NCBI GenBank assembly: GCA_025370055.1
Contig: CP073041.1
Span: forward strand, 4,868,272-4,932,271
Source: Woronichinia naegeliana WA131
Lineage (GTDB): Bacteria; Cyanobacteriota; Cyanobacteriia; Cyanobacteriales; Microcystaceae
DNA: 64,000 bases
Reading direction: 5' to 3'
The position numbers and the translations under genes are program-made. Positions within the stretch are counted from its first letter, which is position 1. Each line of letters begins with the position of its first letter. Of the stretch, positions 55,725 through 64,000 are shown one piece after another. A model generated the notes under the pieces. The model was not told the origin of the DNA and searched no databases. It was given only the letters and a program-made list of their open reading frames with translations.

Positions 55725-57089
55725 ATGGTCGCAGTAGCAATTTTAGCGGCGGGTAAGGGAACTCGCATGAAATCCACTCTGCCCAAGGTTTTACACCAAC
55801 TTGGTGGGCGATCGCTGGTGGAACGAGTGTTAGACAGTTGTCAGGGGTTAGCTCCAGAACGAAAATTAGTGATTATCGGTTATCAGGGGGAGGCGGTTAA
55901 AGCCCAGTTTCAATCCCAGCCGGATGTAGAATTTGTCGAACAGCGCGAACAGCTAGGCACAGGCCATGCTATCCAGCAACTCTTACCCTATCTCAAGGAT
56001 TTTACCGGAGACTTACTGGTTCTCAATGGTGATGCTCCCCTGCTCAGGGCTGAAACCCTAGAAAAACTGTTAGCTACTCATCAAGCTAATGGCAGTATGG
56101 CTACCCTATTGACAGCGAACCTCCCCAATCCCAAAGGCTATGGCCGGGTTTTCTGTGATGGTCATAATCTGGTTACTCAGATTGTCGAAGATCGTGATTG
56201 TAACGATGCTCAACGCCAAAACCATCGCATTAATGGCGGTATTTATTGTTTTAATTGGCCCAAATTAGCGGAAATTTTGCCCCAATTAACCCCCAATAAC
56301 GATCAGCAGGAATATTACCTCACCGATGTTGTTCATTTTCTGGCCCCTGTGCTGGCCGTTGATGTGGACGATTATTTAGAAATTACGGGGATCAACGATC
56401 GCAAACAATTGGCCGCCGCTAACGAAGTCCTTCAAGAACGGATCAAGGATGATTGGATGGCTGCTGGAGTAACACTAATTAATCCCGACACCATTACCAT
56501 TGACGATACTGTCACCCTAGAGCCTGATGTGATCATTGAACCCCATAGTCATCTACGGGGAACGACAAAGGTAGGTAAGGGGAGTCGCATTGGGCCAGGT
56601 AGTTTGATTGAAAATAGCACCCTAGGTGAAGATGTGACCGTTCTTTATTCTGTGATCACCGATAGTCAAGTTAGTTCTGGCTGTCGGATTGGCCCCTATA
56701 GTCATTTACGAGGTGAAGTAGAGGTCGGCGCGAATTGTCGGATTGGCAATTTTGTTGAAATTAAGAAAACGTCTTTGGGAACTAAGACCAATGTGGCCCA
56801 TTTAACCTATCTCGGTGATGCCAGGCTCGGCGATCGCGTCAATGTGGGAGCGGGAACCATTACGGCTAATTATGATGGTGTTAATAAACATCAGACTATT
56901 ATTGGCAATGGCACAAAAACAGGAGCCAATAGTGTCTTTGTCGCGCCAGTCAGCTTAGGAGAATCGGTGGTAGTCGCGGCTGGTTCGGTTGTCACCAATA
57001 ATGTGCCTAATCATGCCCTGGTCATTGCCCGCCAACGTCAACGCATTATCGAAAACTGGACAACTCAATCCCAAAACTGGCAATCCTAG
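55725..57089 (+). CDS. glmU: bifunctional GlmU (GlcN-1-P acetyltransferase / GlcNAc-1-P uridyltransferase)
   Basis: 454 residues from ATG 55725 ([17 protein letters not shown]); the upstream TTG at 55698 has no support. Makes UDP-GlcNAc for peptidoglycan and lipopolysaccharide. The N-terminal pyrophosphorylase shows [19 protein letters not shown] and VLNGDAPLL; the C-terminal left-handed beta-helix has hexapeptide repeats ([39 protein letters not shown]) and the acetyltransferase segment [11 protein letters not shown]. hisG follows after 39 bp. Confidence 0.96.
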   Translation: MVAVAILAAGKGTRMKSTLPKVLHQLGGRSLVERVLDSCQGLAPERKLVIIGYQGEAVKAQFQSQPDVEFVEQREQLGTGHAIQQLLPYLKDFTGDLLVLNGDAPLLRAETLEKLLATHQANGSMATLLTANLPNPKGYGRVFCDGHNLVTQIVEDRDCNDAQRQNHRINGGIYCFNWPKLAEILPQLTPNNDQQEYYLTDVVHFLAPVLAVDVDDYLEITGINDRKQLAAANEVLQERIKDDWMAAGVTLINPDTITIDDTVTLEPDVIIEPHSHLRGTTKVGKGSRIGPGSLIENSTLGEDVTVLYSVITDSQVSSGCRIGPYSHLRGEVEVGANCRIGNFVEIKKTSLGTKTNVAHLTYLGDARLGDRVNVGAGTITANYDGVNKHQTIIGNGTKTGANSVFVAPVSLGESVVVAAGSVVTNNVPNHALVIARQRQRIIENWTTQSQNWQS

Positions 57090-57128
57090 CCATTTCTATT
57101 TGTTTATTTATCTTGACTAAAAAATTTT

Positions 57129-57761
57129 ATGTTAACTATTGCCTTACCGAAAGGGGTCTTGCTCAAGGATAGTATTGATCGCTTTCAACAGCTTGGGTTA
57201 GATTTTAGTGCTTTTTTAGAGCCTAAGAATCGTCAACTTCAGATTGTCGATCCCACTCAAACCGCCAGAGCCTTGTTAGTGAGAACCCACGATGTCCCTG
57301 TTTACGTGGAATATGGCCAGGCCCATCTGGGGATTGTGGGTTATGACGTTCTGCTGGAGAAAAATCCGGCGGTAGCCCATTTAGCTGACCTTCAGTTTGG
57401 TAGCTGTCGTCTATCGGTGGCCGTGCCTGAAAAAAGCCCCTATCGTCGTTCTATTGAACTTCCCCCTCACGGTAAAGTTGCGTCAAAGTTTGTTAACTGC
57501 GCTCAAGAACATTTTCGACGTTTAGACTTACCGGTGGAAATAGTACCTCTTTACGGCTCAGTCGAATTGGGGCCGATTACGGGGATGTCCGAGGCCATTG
57601 TGGATTTAGTTTCAACGGGGAAAACCCTTAGAGAAAACGGCTTGATCGAAATTGAGGTCTTGTTTGAAAGTACCGCTCGCCTAATTGCCAATCCTCTCAG
57701 TTATCGTCTGAACCGCGATCGCCTTTCCGACTGGGTAGGAAAATTGCGTATTAATACTTAG
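57129..57761 (+). CDS. hisG: ATP phosphoribosyltransferase, short form (HisG-S)
   Basis: 210 residues from ATG 57129. First step of histidine synthesis. The short form lacks the regulatory ACT-like domain and requires HisZ, which is not in this window. Signatures: [51 protein letters not shown] and the PRPP-binding [18 protein letters not shown]. Complete. Same strand as glmU. Confidence 0.95.
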   Translation: MLTIALPKGVLLKDSIDRFQQLGLDFSAFLEPKNRQLQIVDPTQTARALLVRTHDVPVYVEYGQAHLGIVGYDVLLEKNPAVAHLADLQFGSCRLSVAVPEKSPYRRSIELPPHGKVASKFVNCAQEHFRRLDLPVEIVPLYGSVELGPITGMSEAIVDLVSTGKTLRENGLIEIEVLFESTARLIANPLSYRLNRDRLSDWVGKLRINT

Positions 57762-57856
57762 TCGTGGAACTCCGTAATTTTCCTTTTAATCTTTTCTGTA
57801 ACAAAAATTAACATAAAATACTAAGAGTATCTGCGTGCTTAAAGTGAGGCATATTG

Positions 57857-57904
57857 TTATAGTAAAGTTCAGGAGTCCTGAAGCAATATAAGGAGATAAC
57901 TCTG
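57857..57904 (+). promoter_or_regulatory. lexA leader: -10-like box, palindrome and ribosome-binding site
   Basis: TATAGT at 57857-57862 is a plausible -10. Directly downstream TTCAGGAGTCCTGAA (57868-57882) is a palindrome with 7-bp arms around a single G, well placed as an operator or transcript hairpin. AGGAG at 57891-57895 with a 9-nt spacer precedes ATG 57905. Whether LexA itself or another regulator binds is unknown. Confidence 0.6.
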
Positions 57905-58513
57905 ATGGAATCAATGACCCGTGCTCAACAAGAGCTTTACGATTGGCTTGTGGAGTATATCGAAACAACCCAACACGCCCCTTCTATTCGCCAAATGATG
58001 CGAGCGATGAATTTGCGATCGCCTGCTCCGATTCAAAGCCGCTTAGAGCGATTAAGAAGCAAAGGCTATATTGATTGGACAGAAGGAAAAGCCCGTACCC
58101 TTCGTATTCTGCACCAAAAACCCAAAGGCATTCCCATTCTGGGTGAAGTCTCTGGAGGTAGTCAGGTGGAACCCCGTCCCGAAGCCGAAACCACAGAAAA
58201 ATTAGATCTAGCCAGTATCATCAAGCAGCCCAACTGCTATGTTCTCAAAGTGGCTGAGGATAGCTTGATCAATGACCTCATTGCCGAAGGTGATATGGCC
58301 ATTCTGCGCTCACTCAATCCCGAAGAGGTAGTTCCCGATGGCGCGATCGTTGCCGCTCGTGTCGAGAATCATGGAACAACGCTCAAACATTTCTACCAAG
58401 AGGATGAAAACGTTGTGCTCAAAGCTTCTAACGGCAAATCCGAGAACATTGAAGTCCCAGCCTCTCAAGTAGAAGTTCAAGGTATTTTGATTGGCGTTTG
58501 GCGAAGTTACTAG
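57905..58513 (+). CDS. lexA: LexA-like repressor with altered cleavage site
   Basis: 202 residues. N-terminal winged helix: RAQQELYDWLVEYIETTQHA, SIRQMMRAMNLRSPAPIQ, RLERLRSKGYI. C-terminal S24 domain: the autocleavage position reads GEVSGGSQVEP, so the canonical Ala-Gly is Gly-Gly here. The active-site Ser is present in VAEDSLINDLIAEGD, and the Lys in GTTLKHFYQ. In some cyanobacteria LexA is not cleaved and regulates redox, carbon or salt genes rather than SOS repair (family knowledge); the changed site fits that. Terminator-like hairpin follows. Confidence 0.92.
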   Translation: MESMTRAQQELYDWLVEYIETTQHAPSIRQMMRAMNLRSPAPIQSRLERLRSKGYIDWTEGKARTLRILHQKPKGIPILGEVSGGSQVEPRPEAETTEKLDLASIIKQPNCYVLKVAEDSLINDLIAEGDMAILRSLNPEEVVPDGAIVAARVENHGTTLKHFYQEDENVVLKASNGKSENIEVPASQVEVQGILIGVWRSY

Positions 58514-58536
58514 CTTGCCGACTCTTTTGTTTCCAT

Positions 58537-58572
58537 CTCCCTATTGATCATTTGATTGATAGGGAGTTTTTT
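58537..58572 (+). terminator. Rho-independent terminator after lexA
   Basis: CTCCCTAT at 58537-58544 pairs with ATAGGGAG at 58559-58566, giving an 8-bp stem with a 14-nt loop (TGATCATTTGATTG, itself partly self-complementary), followed by six Ts. It lies 24 bp after the lexA stop and just before the stop of the convergent methyltransferase gene. Confidence 0.82.
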
Positions 58573-58575
58573 AGG

Positions 58576-59703
58576 TCAATACAACTCATATTTTAATAGA
58601 GTACAAGGCAGAGAACCATTAAACAGAGGAAAACGGCGAGCCGCTCTTAACCCAATCCGTTTCGCCAATTCTCGATTTCCAGTCAGAATGTAAGCCGTCC
58701 AGCCCTTAAATCGCTGTTTTAAGATATCTCCTAATTGTTGATAAAAACTCTCTAACTCTGAGGTTTCTCCCAGACGTTTGCCATAGGGCGGGTTGCAAAT
58801 GATTATCCCAGATGAGGCGGGAGCTTCTAGATCCGCTAAGGATTTTGTTTGAAACTGGATATGCTGATCTAGATAGCAAGCTTGGGCATTACTTTGGGCC
58901 TGTTTGATAACTGCTGCTTCTTGATCACTTCCCCAAATGGGTGATGCCAGTTGAGAGAGTTCTCCCTGTTGGGCCTGAGTTAAAAGAGCTTGCCATAAAT
59001 CAGGATCATAGTCTGGCCATTGCTGAAAACAGAATTGGGAATGAAACTTACCGGGCGCGATTTTTAAGGACTGTAAACCGGCTTCAATGGGGAGGGTTCC
59101 CGATCCACACAGGGGATCTAAGAAGGGTTGGGAAGGAGTCCATTCCGCGATCGCTAACAGGGCTGAGGCCAAGGTTTCCTTAAGAGGTGCTAACCCCATG
59201 GCCGGACGATAACCTCGACGATGCAAACTAAAGCCAGAACTATCCAAACTTAACTGGCAGTTATTTTGTTGAATATGGGCATTAATGACAATATCTGGCT
59301 GATTGATATCAATACTAGAGCGTTTTCCTGTTCTATCTCGCTGTTGATCAACGATCGCATTTTTGATCTGGAGAGCGGTGAAGTGAGTATGGTTTAAATG
59401 GGCATTACTGCCGGTGCAATAAACCGCAAAACTTTGGTCTAACTGTAAATAGTCAAACCAATCAATTTTTTTGACACTGTGGTAAAGCTGTTGGGCGTTC
59501 TCTGCCTTAACTTTGAGTAGGGGAACTAAGACACGAAAAATGACCCTTGACCAGAGGTTAACGCGATAAAGTAGCGCTAAATCGCCTTCAAAGCTCACTC
59601 CGGCAAAGGCCGGTTGTACATTCCGTCCCCCTAAGGTTTCGAGTTCCTGAACAGCGATCGCTTCTAATCCTCTCGCAACGGTGGCAAAGTAAGGCTGGGA
59701 CAT
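58576..59703 (-). CDS. THUMP-domain RNA methyltransferase (RlmL/YpsC-like)
   Basis: 375 residues from ATG 59703. An N-terminal THUMP RNA-binding domain (about 40-160; FATVARGLEAIAVQELETLG, SFAVYCTGSNAHLNHTHF) precedes an UPF0020 methyltransferase domain with the SAM site FLDPLCGSGTLPIEAG, and motif IV IIICNPPYGKRLG. This matches the N-terminal (m2G2445-type) half of E. coli RlmKL and its single-domain homologues. The RlmK half is absent, as is normal in cyanobacteria. Target base is inferred. Confidence 0.88.
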   Translation of the reverse strand: MSQPYFATVARGLEAIAVQELETLGGRNVQPAFAGVSFEGDLALLYRVNLWSRVIFRVLVPLLKVKAENAQQLYHSVKKIDWFDYLQLDQSFAVYCTGSNAHLNHTHFTALQIKNAIVDQQRDRTGKRSSIDINQPDIVINAHIQQNNCQLSLDSSGFSLHRRGYRPAMGLAPLKETLASALLAIAEWTPSQPFLDPLCGSGTLPIEAGLQSLKIAPGKFHSQFCFQQWPDYDPDLWQALLTQAQQGELSQLASPIWGSDQEAAVIKQAQSNAQACYLDQHIQFQTKSLADLEAPASSGIIICNPPYGKRLGETSELESFYQQLGDILKQRFKGWTAYILTGNRELAKRIGLRAARRFPLFNGSLPCTLLKYELY

Positions 59704-59808
59704 CGATAATTTTAATCAATAAATTAGGTGTGGAAGCATTTCCAAAAGAATCGCCTAGCCTTATCCTAAAGCAGATGACTTTCAGTATTACTGATTTGCC
59801 AACAAATT

Positions 59809-60225
59809 TCTATTCAGCTTGTTTACTGCGATAATCTGTTATCTGAGTTGAAGGACTGACAATTTCTACCACTAACAACGGTGGTTCTTCGTTTAAATCA
59901 ATGACAGCTTCACGATCGCCTAGAGAATCCCATTGCTCAAGGGGTAACACCGTCACATCAGGAATACGAGAAGTCTCCCATCTTCCCCCACGCGGCGATC
60001 GCGCAACGCCACTTCGTGATCGCAGTCCTACAGAAAACCGTTGAGCTATCCAGGAAAGTTTTAATCGGGTAATTTCATCATCAAAAAAAAGAAGGCGATC
60101 GCGTCTAGAACAGCACTTTTTCCAGAACCATTATTGCCCACAAAAATATTAATATCGGGATTGAGATCAAATTCAAGATGCTCAAAACAGCGAAAGTTTT
60201 TAACCATAATGTGTTTAATGTGCAT
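59809..60225 (-). pseudogene. Chimeric fragment: AAA ATPase start joined to Uma2 nuclease, copy 1
   Basis: From ATG 60225 with AGGAGG upstream, 54 codons read MHIKHIMVKNFRCFEHLEFD through FVGNNGSGKSAVLDAIAFFF (P-loop ATPase start), then shift out of the next frame over a T-run and stop at 60061. In another frame from about 60090, DDEITRLKLSWIAQRFSVGL, RIPDVTVLPLEQWDSL and EPPLLVVEIVSPSTQ belong to a Uma2 (DUF820) endonuclease, ending early at TAG after SKQAE. Neither part is functional. Confidence 0.8.
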
Positions 60226-60336
60226 TGTGAGAACCTCCTAGAGGTAGCAGGAAAGAGCTAAAGGCGATCGCGGATTTTCTGACACCATTTTGACCAATTA
60301 AAAAAGCAGAATGATTATCAAAAAATATCGAATTTA

Positions 60337-60906
60337 TTAACCCAATAAAATTTGATTTGCGGTTAATACTAACTCAGAAAAAGTCAGTGAAACGATCCGT
60401 TCATCCTCACGAAAAACAACCTGATCATACCATCCTTCAACTAGCGTACAAATAACCACACAATCCTGTAGAGGATCAACAATCCAATATTCTAAGATTC
60501 CTAAAACAGCATATTCAGCCTGTTTACTGCGATAATCCGTAACCTGAGTTGAAGGACTGACAATTTCTACCACTAATAACGGTGGTTCTTCGTTTAAATC
60601 AATAACAGCTTCGCGATCGCCTAAAGAATCCCATTGCTCAAGGGGTAAAACCGTTATATCAGGAATACGAGAAGTCTCCCACCTTCCCCCACGCGGCGAG
60701 CGCAGTCCTACAGAAAACCGTTGGGCTATCCAGGGAAGTTTTAATCGGGTAATTTCATCATCAAAAAAAAGAAGGCGATCGCGTCTAGAACAGCACTTTT
60801 TCCAGAACCATTATTGCCCACAAAAATATTAATATCGGGATTGAGATCAAATTCAAGATGCTCAAAACAGCGAAAGTTTTTAACCATAATGTGTTTAATG
60901 TGCATT
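60337..60906 (-). pseudogene. Chimeric fragment: AAA ATPase start joined to Uma2 nuclease, copy 2
   Basis: A second copy of the same join, about 680 bp upstream. ATPase start at ATG 60905 (stop 60741), then the Uma2 part in another frame. Here the Uma2 C-terminus is complete (YAVLGILEYWIVDPLQDCVV, then LTFSELVLTANQILLG, stop 60337), but 21 bp after GLRS are missing relative to copy 1 and no in-frame start is left except internal ones such as GTG 60573. Uma2 proteins are PD-(D/E)XK nucleases; the EIVSPST motif and DYRSKQAEY are visible. Confidence 0.8.
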
Positions 60907-60939
60907 GTAAGAACCTCCTAGAGGTAGCAGGAAAGAGCT

Positions 60940-61200
60940 AAAGGCGATCGCTGTTTATGTTTATCGGTAAGGGGCGATCGCTTTTTAAATGGATAATGGA
61001 CAATTAACAATGGATAATTATTAACTATTCATTATTAACTATCAATTAATCGGCGATCGCTTTTTTTATTAATCAGGAAAGGGGCGATCGCTTTTTTCTG
61101 GTTGAGGAAGGAAGAGAGGCGATCGCTTTTTTGCTTAACAGTAAGGGGCGATCGCTTTTTTCTTAATCAGGGAAGGGGCGATCGCCCTTCATCAGAGAAA
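60940..61200. repeat. HIP1 cluster with T-runs
   Basis: Seven GCGATCGC octamers in about 250 bp, most within GGGGCGATCGCTTTTTT-type units separated by 20-40 bp, with one block of the A+T-rich GATAATGGACAATTAACAAT filler between. There is no ORF from 60907 to 61301. The units have the look of a short-period array; spacing is irregular and spacers are not CRISPR-like. Confidence 0.8.
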
Positions 61201-61301
61201 GTGATCGTGGCAACTCGACAATTAACCAAAAACACAGTTACCATGTCCCTACAAGATCGGTGATCGCACTGGTGGCTAAGTGTATTCAATAAAGTTCAGG
61301 A

Positions 61302-63938
61302 TTAAATTAAATTAATTCCACCTCCAAAACCTGCATACATAACTGATTGGTCGGAAAGTTGATTTAAGCTAACATTAAAGTTGTAGCCATCTGAATAAAG
61401 AATGGAAACATCAGAGTTATTGTCAGCAATACTTTCTTGACGTAAAATATCATCTTTACCATCTCCATTGAAGTCATTAATTATCAGGTTAGTACCACCA
61501 GCAAAACTGGATACACAAGCCCATGACCACAGGGCAAGAGTAACAGGAGAGTTAAAACTATTCCCATTAGAATAATATATTTCAACGTCTCTGTTCCCAT
61601 CAGCATATTTTTCCTGGCGCAAGATATCATCCTTTCCATCGCCATTAAAATCCCCAACTAAGAGTTTAGTTCCACCTCCAAAACCTGCATACATAACTGA
61701 TTGGTCGGAAAGTTGATTTAAGCTAACATTAAAGTTATATCCGTCTGAATAAAGAATGGAAACATCAGAGTTATTGTCAGCAATAGTTTCTTGACGTAAA
61801 ATATCACTTTTTTTATCGCCATTGAAGTCACCAACTATTAGGTTAGTACCACTAGCAAAACTGGATACACAAGCCCATGACCACTGGGCAAGAGTAACAG
61901 GAGAGTTAAAACTATTTCCATTAGAATAATATATTTCAACGTCTCTGTTCCCATCAGCATATTTTTCCTGGCGCAAGATATCATCCTTTCCATCGCCATT
62001 AAAATCCCCAACTAAGAGTTTAGTTCCACCTCCAAAACCTGCATACATAACTGATTGGTCGGAAAGTTGATTTAAGCTAACATTAAAGTTATATCCGTCT
62101 GAATAAAGAATGGAAACATCAGAGTTATTGTCAGCAATAGTTTCTTGACGTAAAATATCACTTTTTTTATCGCCATTGAAGTCACCAACTATTAGGTTAG
62201 TACCACTAGCAAAACTGGATACACAAGCCCATGACCACTGGGCAAGAGTAACAGGAGAGTTAAAACTATTTCCATTAGAATAATATATTTCAACGTCTCT
62301 GTTCCCATCAGCATATTTTTCTTGGCGCAAAATATCATCCTTTCCATCACCATTAAAATCGACTTTTCGTGATTTGTATCCCAATATCGGTAATACTGAA
62401 CCACTAATCGAATATTGTCCCAAACTACCATAATCTGTGTAGCCAGTAGAAAGAGCAGATCCTTTGCCTACCCCATCAATTTTGAGGTAATAGGTTCCCG
62501 CAGCGACATTTGCTGTAATATTTGCTGATAATAACTCCGTCGGATTAGATGATGCAATTAAAGTTCCCGCAGAATTGTATAACTCTGCCAAAACATCTAA
62601 ATTTGGTCCACGATTAAAAGGATTCACCGTCAAACTAATCGCACCTGCACCTGTAGTAAAACTATAGAAATCTACATCCGTATTGCGTTCGATGATGCCA
62701 CTACCACTAACAGAAGTACCAGAAACCGTTAATGCTTTTGCAGTAGCAATTGTATTACCAGTATCATCATTTCGGTAGCCAAACCCGTTTTGGGTCGTAA
62801 TAATTTGCAAATCATCTTGAGTATTATTAGCAGAAGCATATTGGCCTTTGCTCCACTGGGATAGGTTCTGATAGTACCCTACTCCCAGAATTGGTGCCCA
62901 GCCCGTCTCCCCGCTACCGTGACCTTGGTAGTAACCCTCTGCGGGGCTAATTCGTCCATCATGGGATAGTCCTAGAGTATGTCCCACTTCATGAGAAATA
63001 GCTTCAGCCGTATATTTTTCGTTACCATTACCCAGTTGTTCATCAAAAACAAAGGTTGGAGTATCACTATTCCAGTTAAAAGAACCAACGTAGGCGACTC
63101 CTCCTGCTCCAGCACCGAACCAATCATAACTGCTCCCACCAATAGCAACACGCACACCCCAGCGAGTGTCACCAGTACCACTTTTAATCAAATCATTGAT
63201 ATCTGCCGGAGCTTGAGTCGTGACATTAACATTAAAGGGGATGAAATCCTCCGCCACGCGCTGCCAAATATACTGGATTGTTTCTAGTTCTGCATTACTA
63301 AAAGACCCTGTATTGCCATCGAAATCGAAGGCAGGAGTAACAATATTAGTCTTGTTATAGCTTGTATTCCAAGAAGTGCCAGAAGTAGTATGCCCGTTGA
63401 AATCCAGATAAATTGTGTGATTTGCTCCTAGTAAGCTGTTAAGAAAGAAAGTTTGAGATAGATTTAAGGCGGCTGATACAGTGGCGGCTGACTGTTTCGG
63501 TTGATTCTTAACTAGATTCGGATCAACTGGAGGAATAGCACAGAATGAGCCGGTACAACCCGCCACGTGTTGTAAGTTACTTGAAACCAGAGAACTTAGA
63601 GATTGGCTAATATTAAGCGGTACAGACTGGGAATTTTTTACCTTTAAGCCATTTTCCTGAGCCGACTCAGCTAAAATCGCTCCTTTACGCCTAGACCCAA
63701 TTAGAGATTCGCCAATACTAGGCGATACAGATGAGGAATTTACTGGCTTTAGGTCATTTTTCTGCACCGACTCAGCTAAAATCGCTCCTTTACGCCCAAG
63801 AGGATCTGTGTCATCAATCTGAGCGTTAAGGTAATATCTTCTCTCTTCGTCAATTTTTTTTAAATCTGTAGGTAAAAGCTCGATATCAAGAGGGTTGAGC
63901 AAACTGTCACGAACAACGAAATTAGGAAAATTAGTCAT
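61302..63938 (-). CDS. Zinc metalloprotease with PPC and FG-GAP calcium repeats
   Basis: 878 residues from ATG 63938. Residues 1-150 are an unusual N-terminal region with a duplicated RKGAILAES motif (about 49 and 85) and no Sec signal. Residues about 165-390 are a metzincin-like protease with HEVGHTLGLSHD (zinc His316, His320, His326; Glu317 catalytic) and WAPILGVGYYQNLSQWSKG. Residues about 405-515 are a pre-peptidase C-terminal domain. From about 530 on come FG-GAP/VCBS blades with calcium loops DFNGDGKDD, as a 118-residue repeat present twice in full and once in part. Secretion route is not evident; type I is possible. Likely extracellular protein degradation. Confidence 0.87.
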   Translation of the reverse strand: MTNFPNFVVRDSLLNPLDIELLPTDLKKIDEERRYYLNAQIDDTDPLGRKGAILAESVQKNDLKPVNSSSVSPSIGESLIGSRRKGAILAESAQENGLKVKNSQSVPLNISQSLSSLVSSNLQHVAGCTGSFCAIPPVDPNLVKNQPKQSAATVSAALNLSQTFFLNSLLGANHTIYLDFNGHTTSGTSWNTSYNKTNIVTPAFDFDGNTGSFSNAELETIQYIWQRVAEDFIPFNVNVTTQAPADINDLIKSGTGDTRWGVRVAIGGSSYDWFGAGAGGVAYVGSFNWNSDTPTFVFDEQLGNGNEKYTAEAISHEVGHTLGLSHDGRISPAEGYYQGHGSGETGWAPILGVGYYQNLSQWSKGQYASANNTQDDLQIITTQNGFGYRNDDTGNTIATAKALTVSGTSVSGSGIIERNTDVDFYSFTTGAGAISLTVNPFNRGPNLDVLAELYNSAGTLIASSNPTELLSANITANVAAGTYYLKIDGVGKGSALSTGYTDYGSLGQYSISGSVLPILGYKSRKVDFNGDGKDDILRQEKYADGNRDVEIYYSNGNSFNSPVTLAQWSWACVSSFASGTNLIVGDFNGDKKSDILRQETIADNNSDVSILYSDGYNFNVSLNQLSDQSVMYAGFGGGTKLLVGDFNGDGKDDILRQEKYADGNRDVEIYYSNGNSFNSPVTLAQWSWACVSSFASGTNLIVGDFNGDKKSDILRQETIADNNSDVSILYSDGYNFNVSLNQLSDQSVMYAGFGGGTKLLVGDFNGDGKDDILRQEKYADGNRDVEIYYSNGNSFNSPVTLALWSWACVSSFAGGTNLIINDFNGDGKDDILRQESIADNNSDVSILYSDGYNFNVSLNQLSDQSVMYAGFGGGINLI

Positions 63939-64000
63939 CTTTAATTTTCTCCAAGCAAGAGAGATAAATAATTACAATGAAAAATATAACCGTTCAAAGC

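Noticed and set aside
60940-61200. CRISPR-like regular array
   Set aside because: Units are GCGATCGC octamers with T-runs, spacing is irregular, no 25-40 bp repeats and no cas genes.
1-64000. tRNA, rRNA, tmRNA and RNase P RNA genes
   Set aside because: No stretch with tRNA-like GTTCRANYC arms and acceptor pairing, nor other known RNA signatures, was found by eye; a covariance-model scan would be decisive.

Overview
The window looks like a chromosomal piece of a unicellular or colonial cyanobacterium of the Microcystis/Woronichinia/Crocosphaera type. That lineage is an inference. It rests on very frequent GCGATCGC (HIP1) octamers, A+T-rich intergenic filler of the 'ttgataattatcaactatt' kind, PlmA-like, DUF3318, DUF4351 and Uma2 families, a cyanobacterial-type LexA, and heavy IS traffic. 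No rRNA, tRNA, CRISPR array or replication origin was seen.

Layout. 1-2.9 kb: 5' part of a TamB-like gene, an SLH-domain envelope protein and pyrE. 3.3-7.4 kb: a toxin-antitoxin island with two ParD antitoxins beside two broken ParE toxins, a HicBA-like pair, and two near-identical DUF4351/Rpn-type nuclease genes flanking the HicBA pair. 7.5-14.7 kb: a TPR-CHAT caspase-like protease gene split by an IS4-family element, followed by a small ATGA-coupled gene, a 63-codon ORF and a coiled-coil membrane protein. 14.7-21 kb: housekeeping genes (plmA-like, tpiA, AI-2E transporter, def, lysS). 21-26.8 kb: an IS nest in which an IS5-type copy sits in another copy of itself, inside an IS1, between remnants of two further IS elements. 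The nest truncates an AbiJ-like gene on one side and abuts the stop codon of a tyrosine-kinase-like exopolysaccharide gene on the other.

26.8-36.6 kb: the exopolysaccharide kinase, a PIN-like protein and a giant RTX/Calx-beta protein with five nearly identical 447-bp repeats. 36.6-46.8 kb: pyrH-frr, a LivM-type permease, an ABC1 kinase, an overlapping OLD-like ATPase/GTPase pair, and purB. 46.8-49.7 kb: a partner-switching operon (STAS-sugar transferase, then an RsbW-like kinase fused in frame to ProA). 49.7-59.7 kb: an IS200/IS605-like non-coding remnant and housekeeping genes (DUF3318, rsmH, ureE, ygfZ, rluE, glmU, hisG, lexA, a THUMP methyltransferase). 59.7-64 kb: tandem chimeric pseudogenes, a HIP1 cluster and a secreted-type metalloprotease with FG-GAP repeats.

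The strongest novelty candidates are the CHAT-small protein-membrane protein cassette, the OLD-like nuclease with its overlapping GTPase, and the RsbW-ProA fusion coupled to a STAS-sugar transferase. Much of the rest is genome decay: at least eight broken genes can be read directly, several by a single base.
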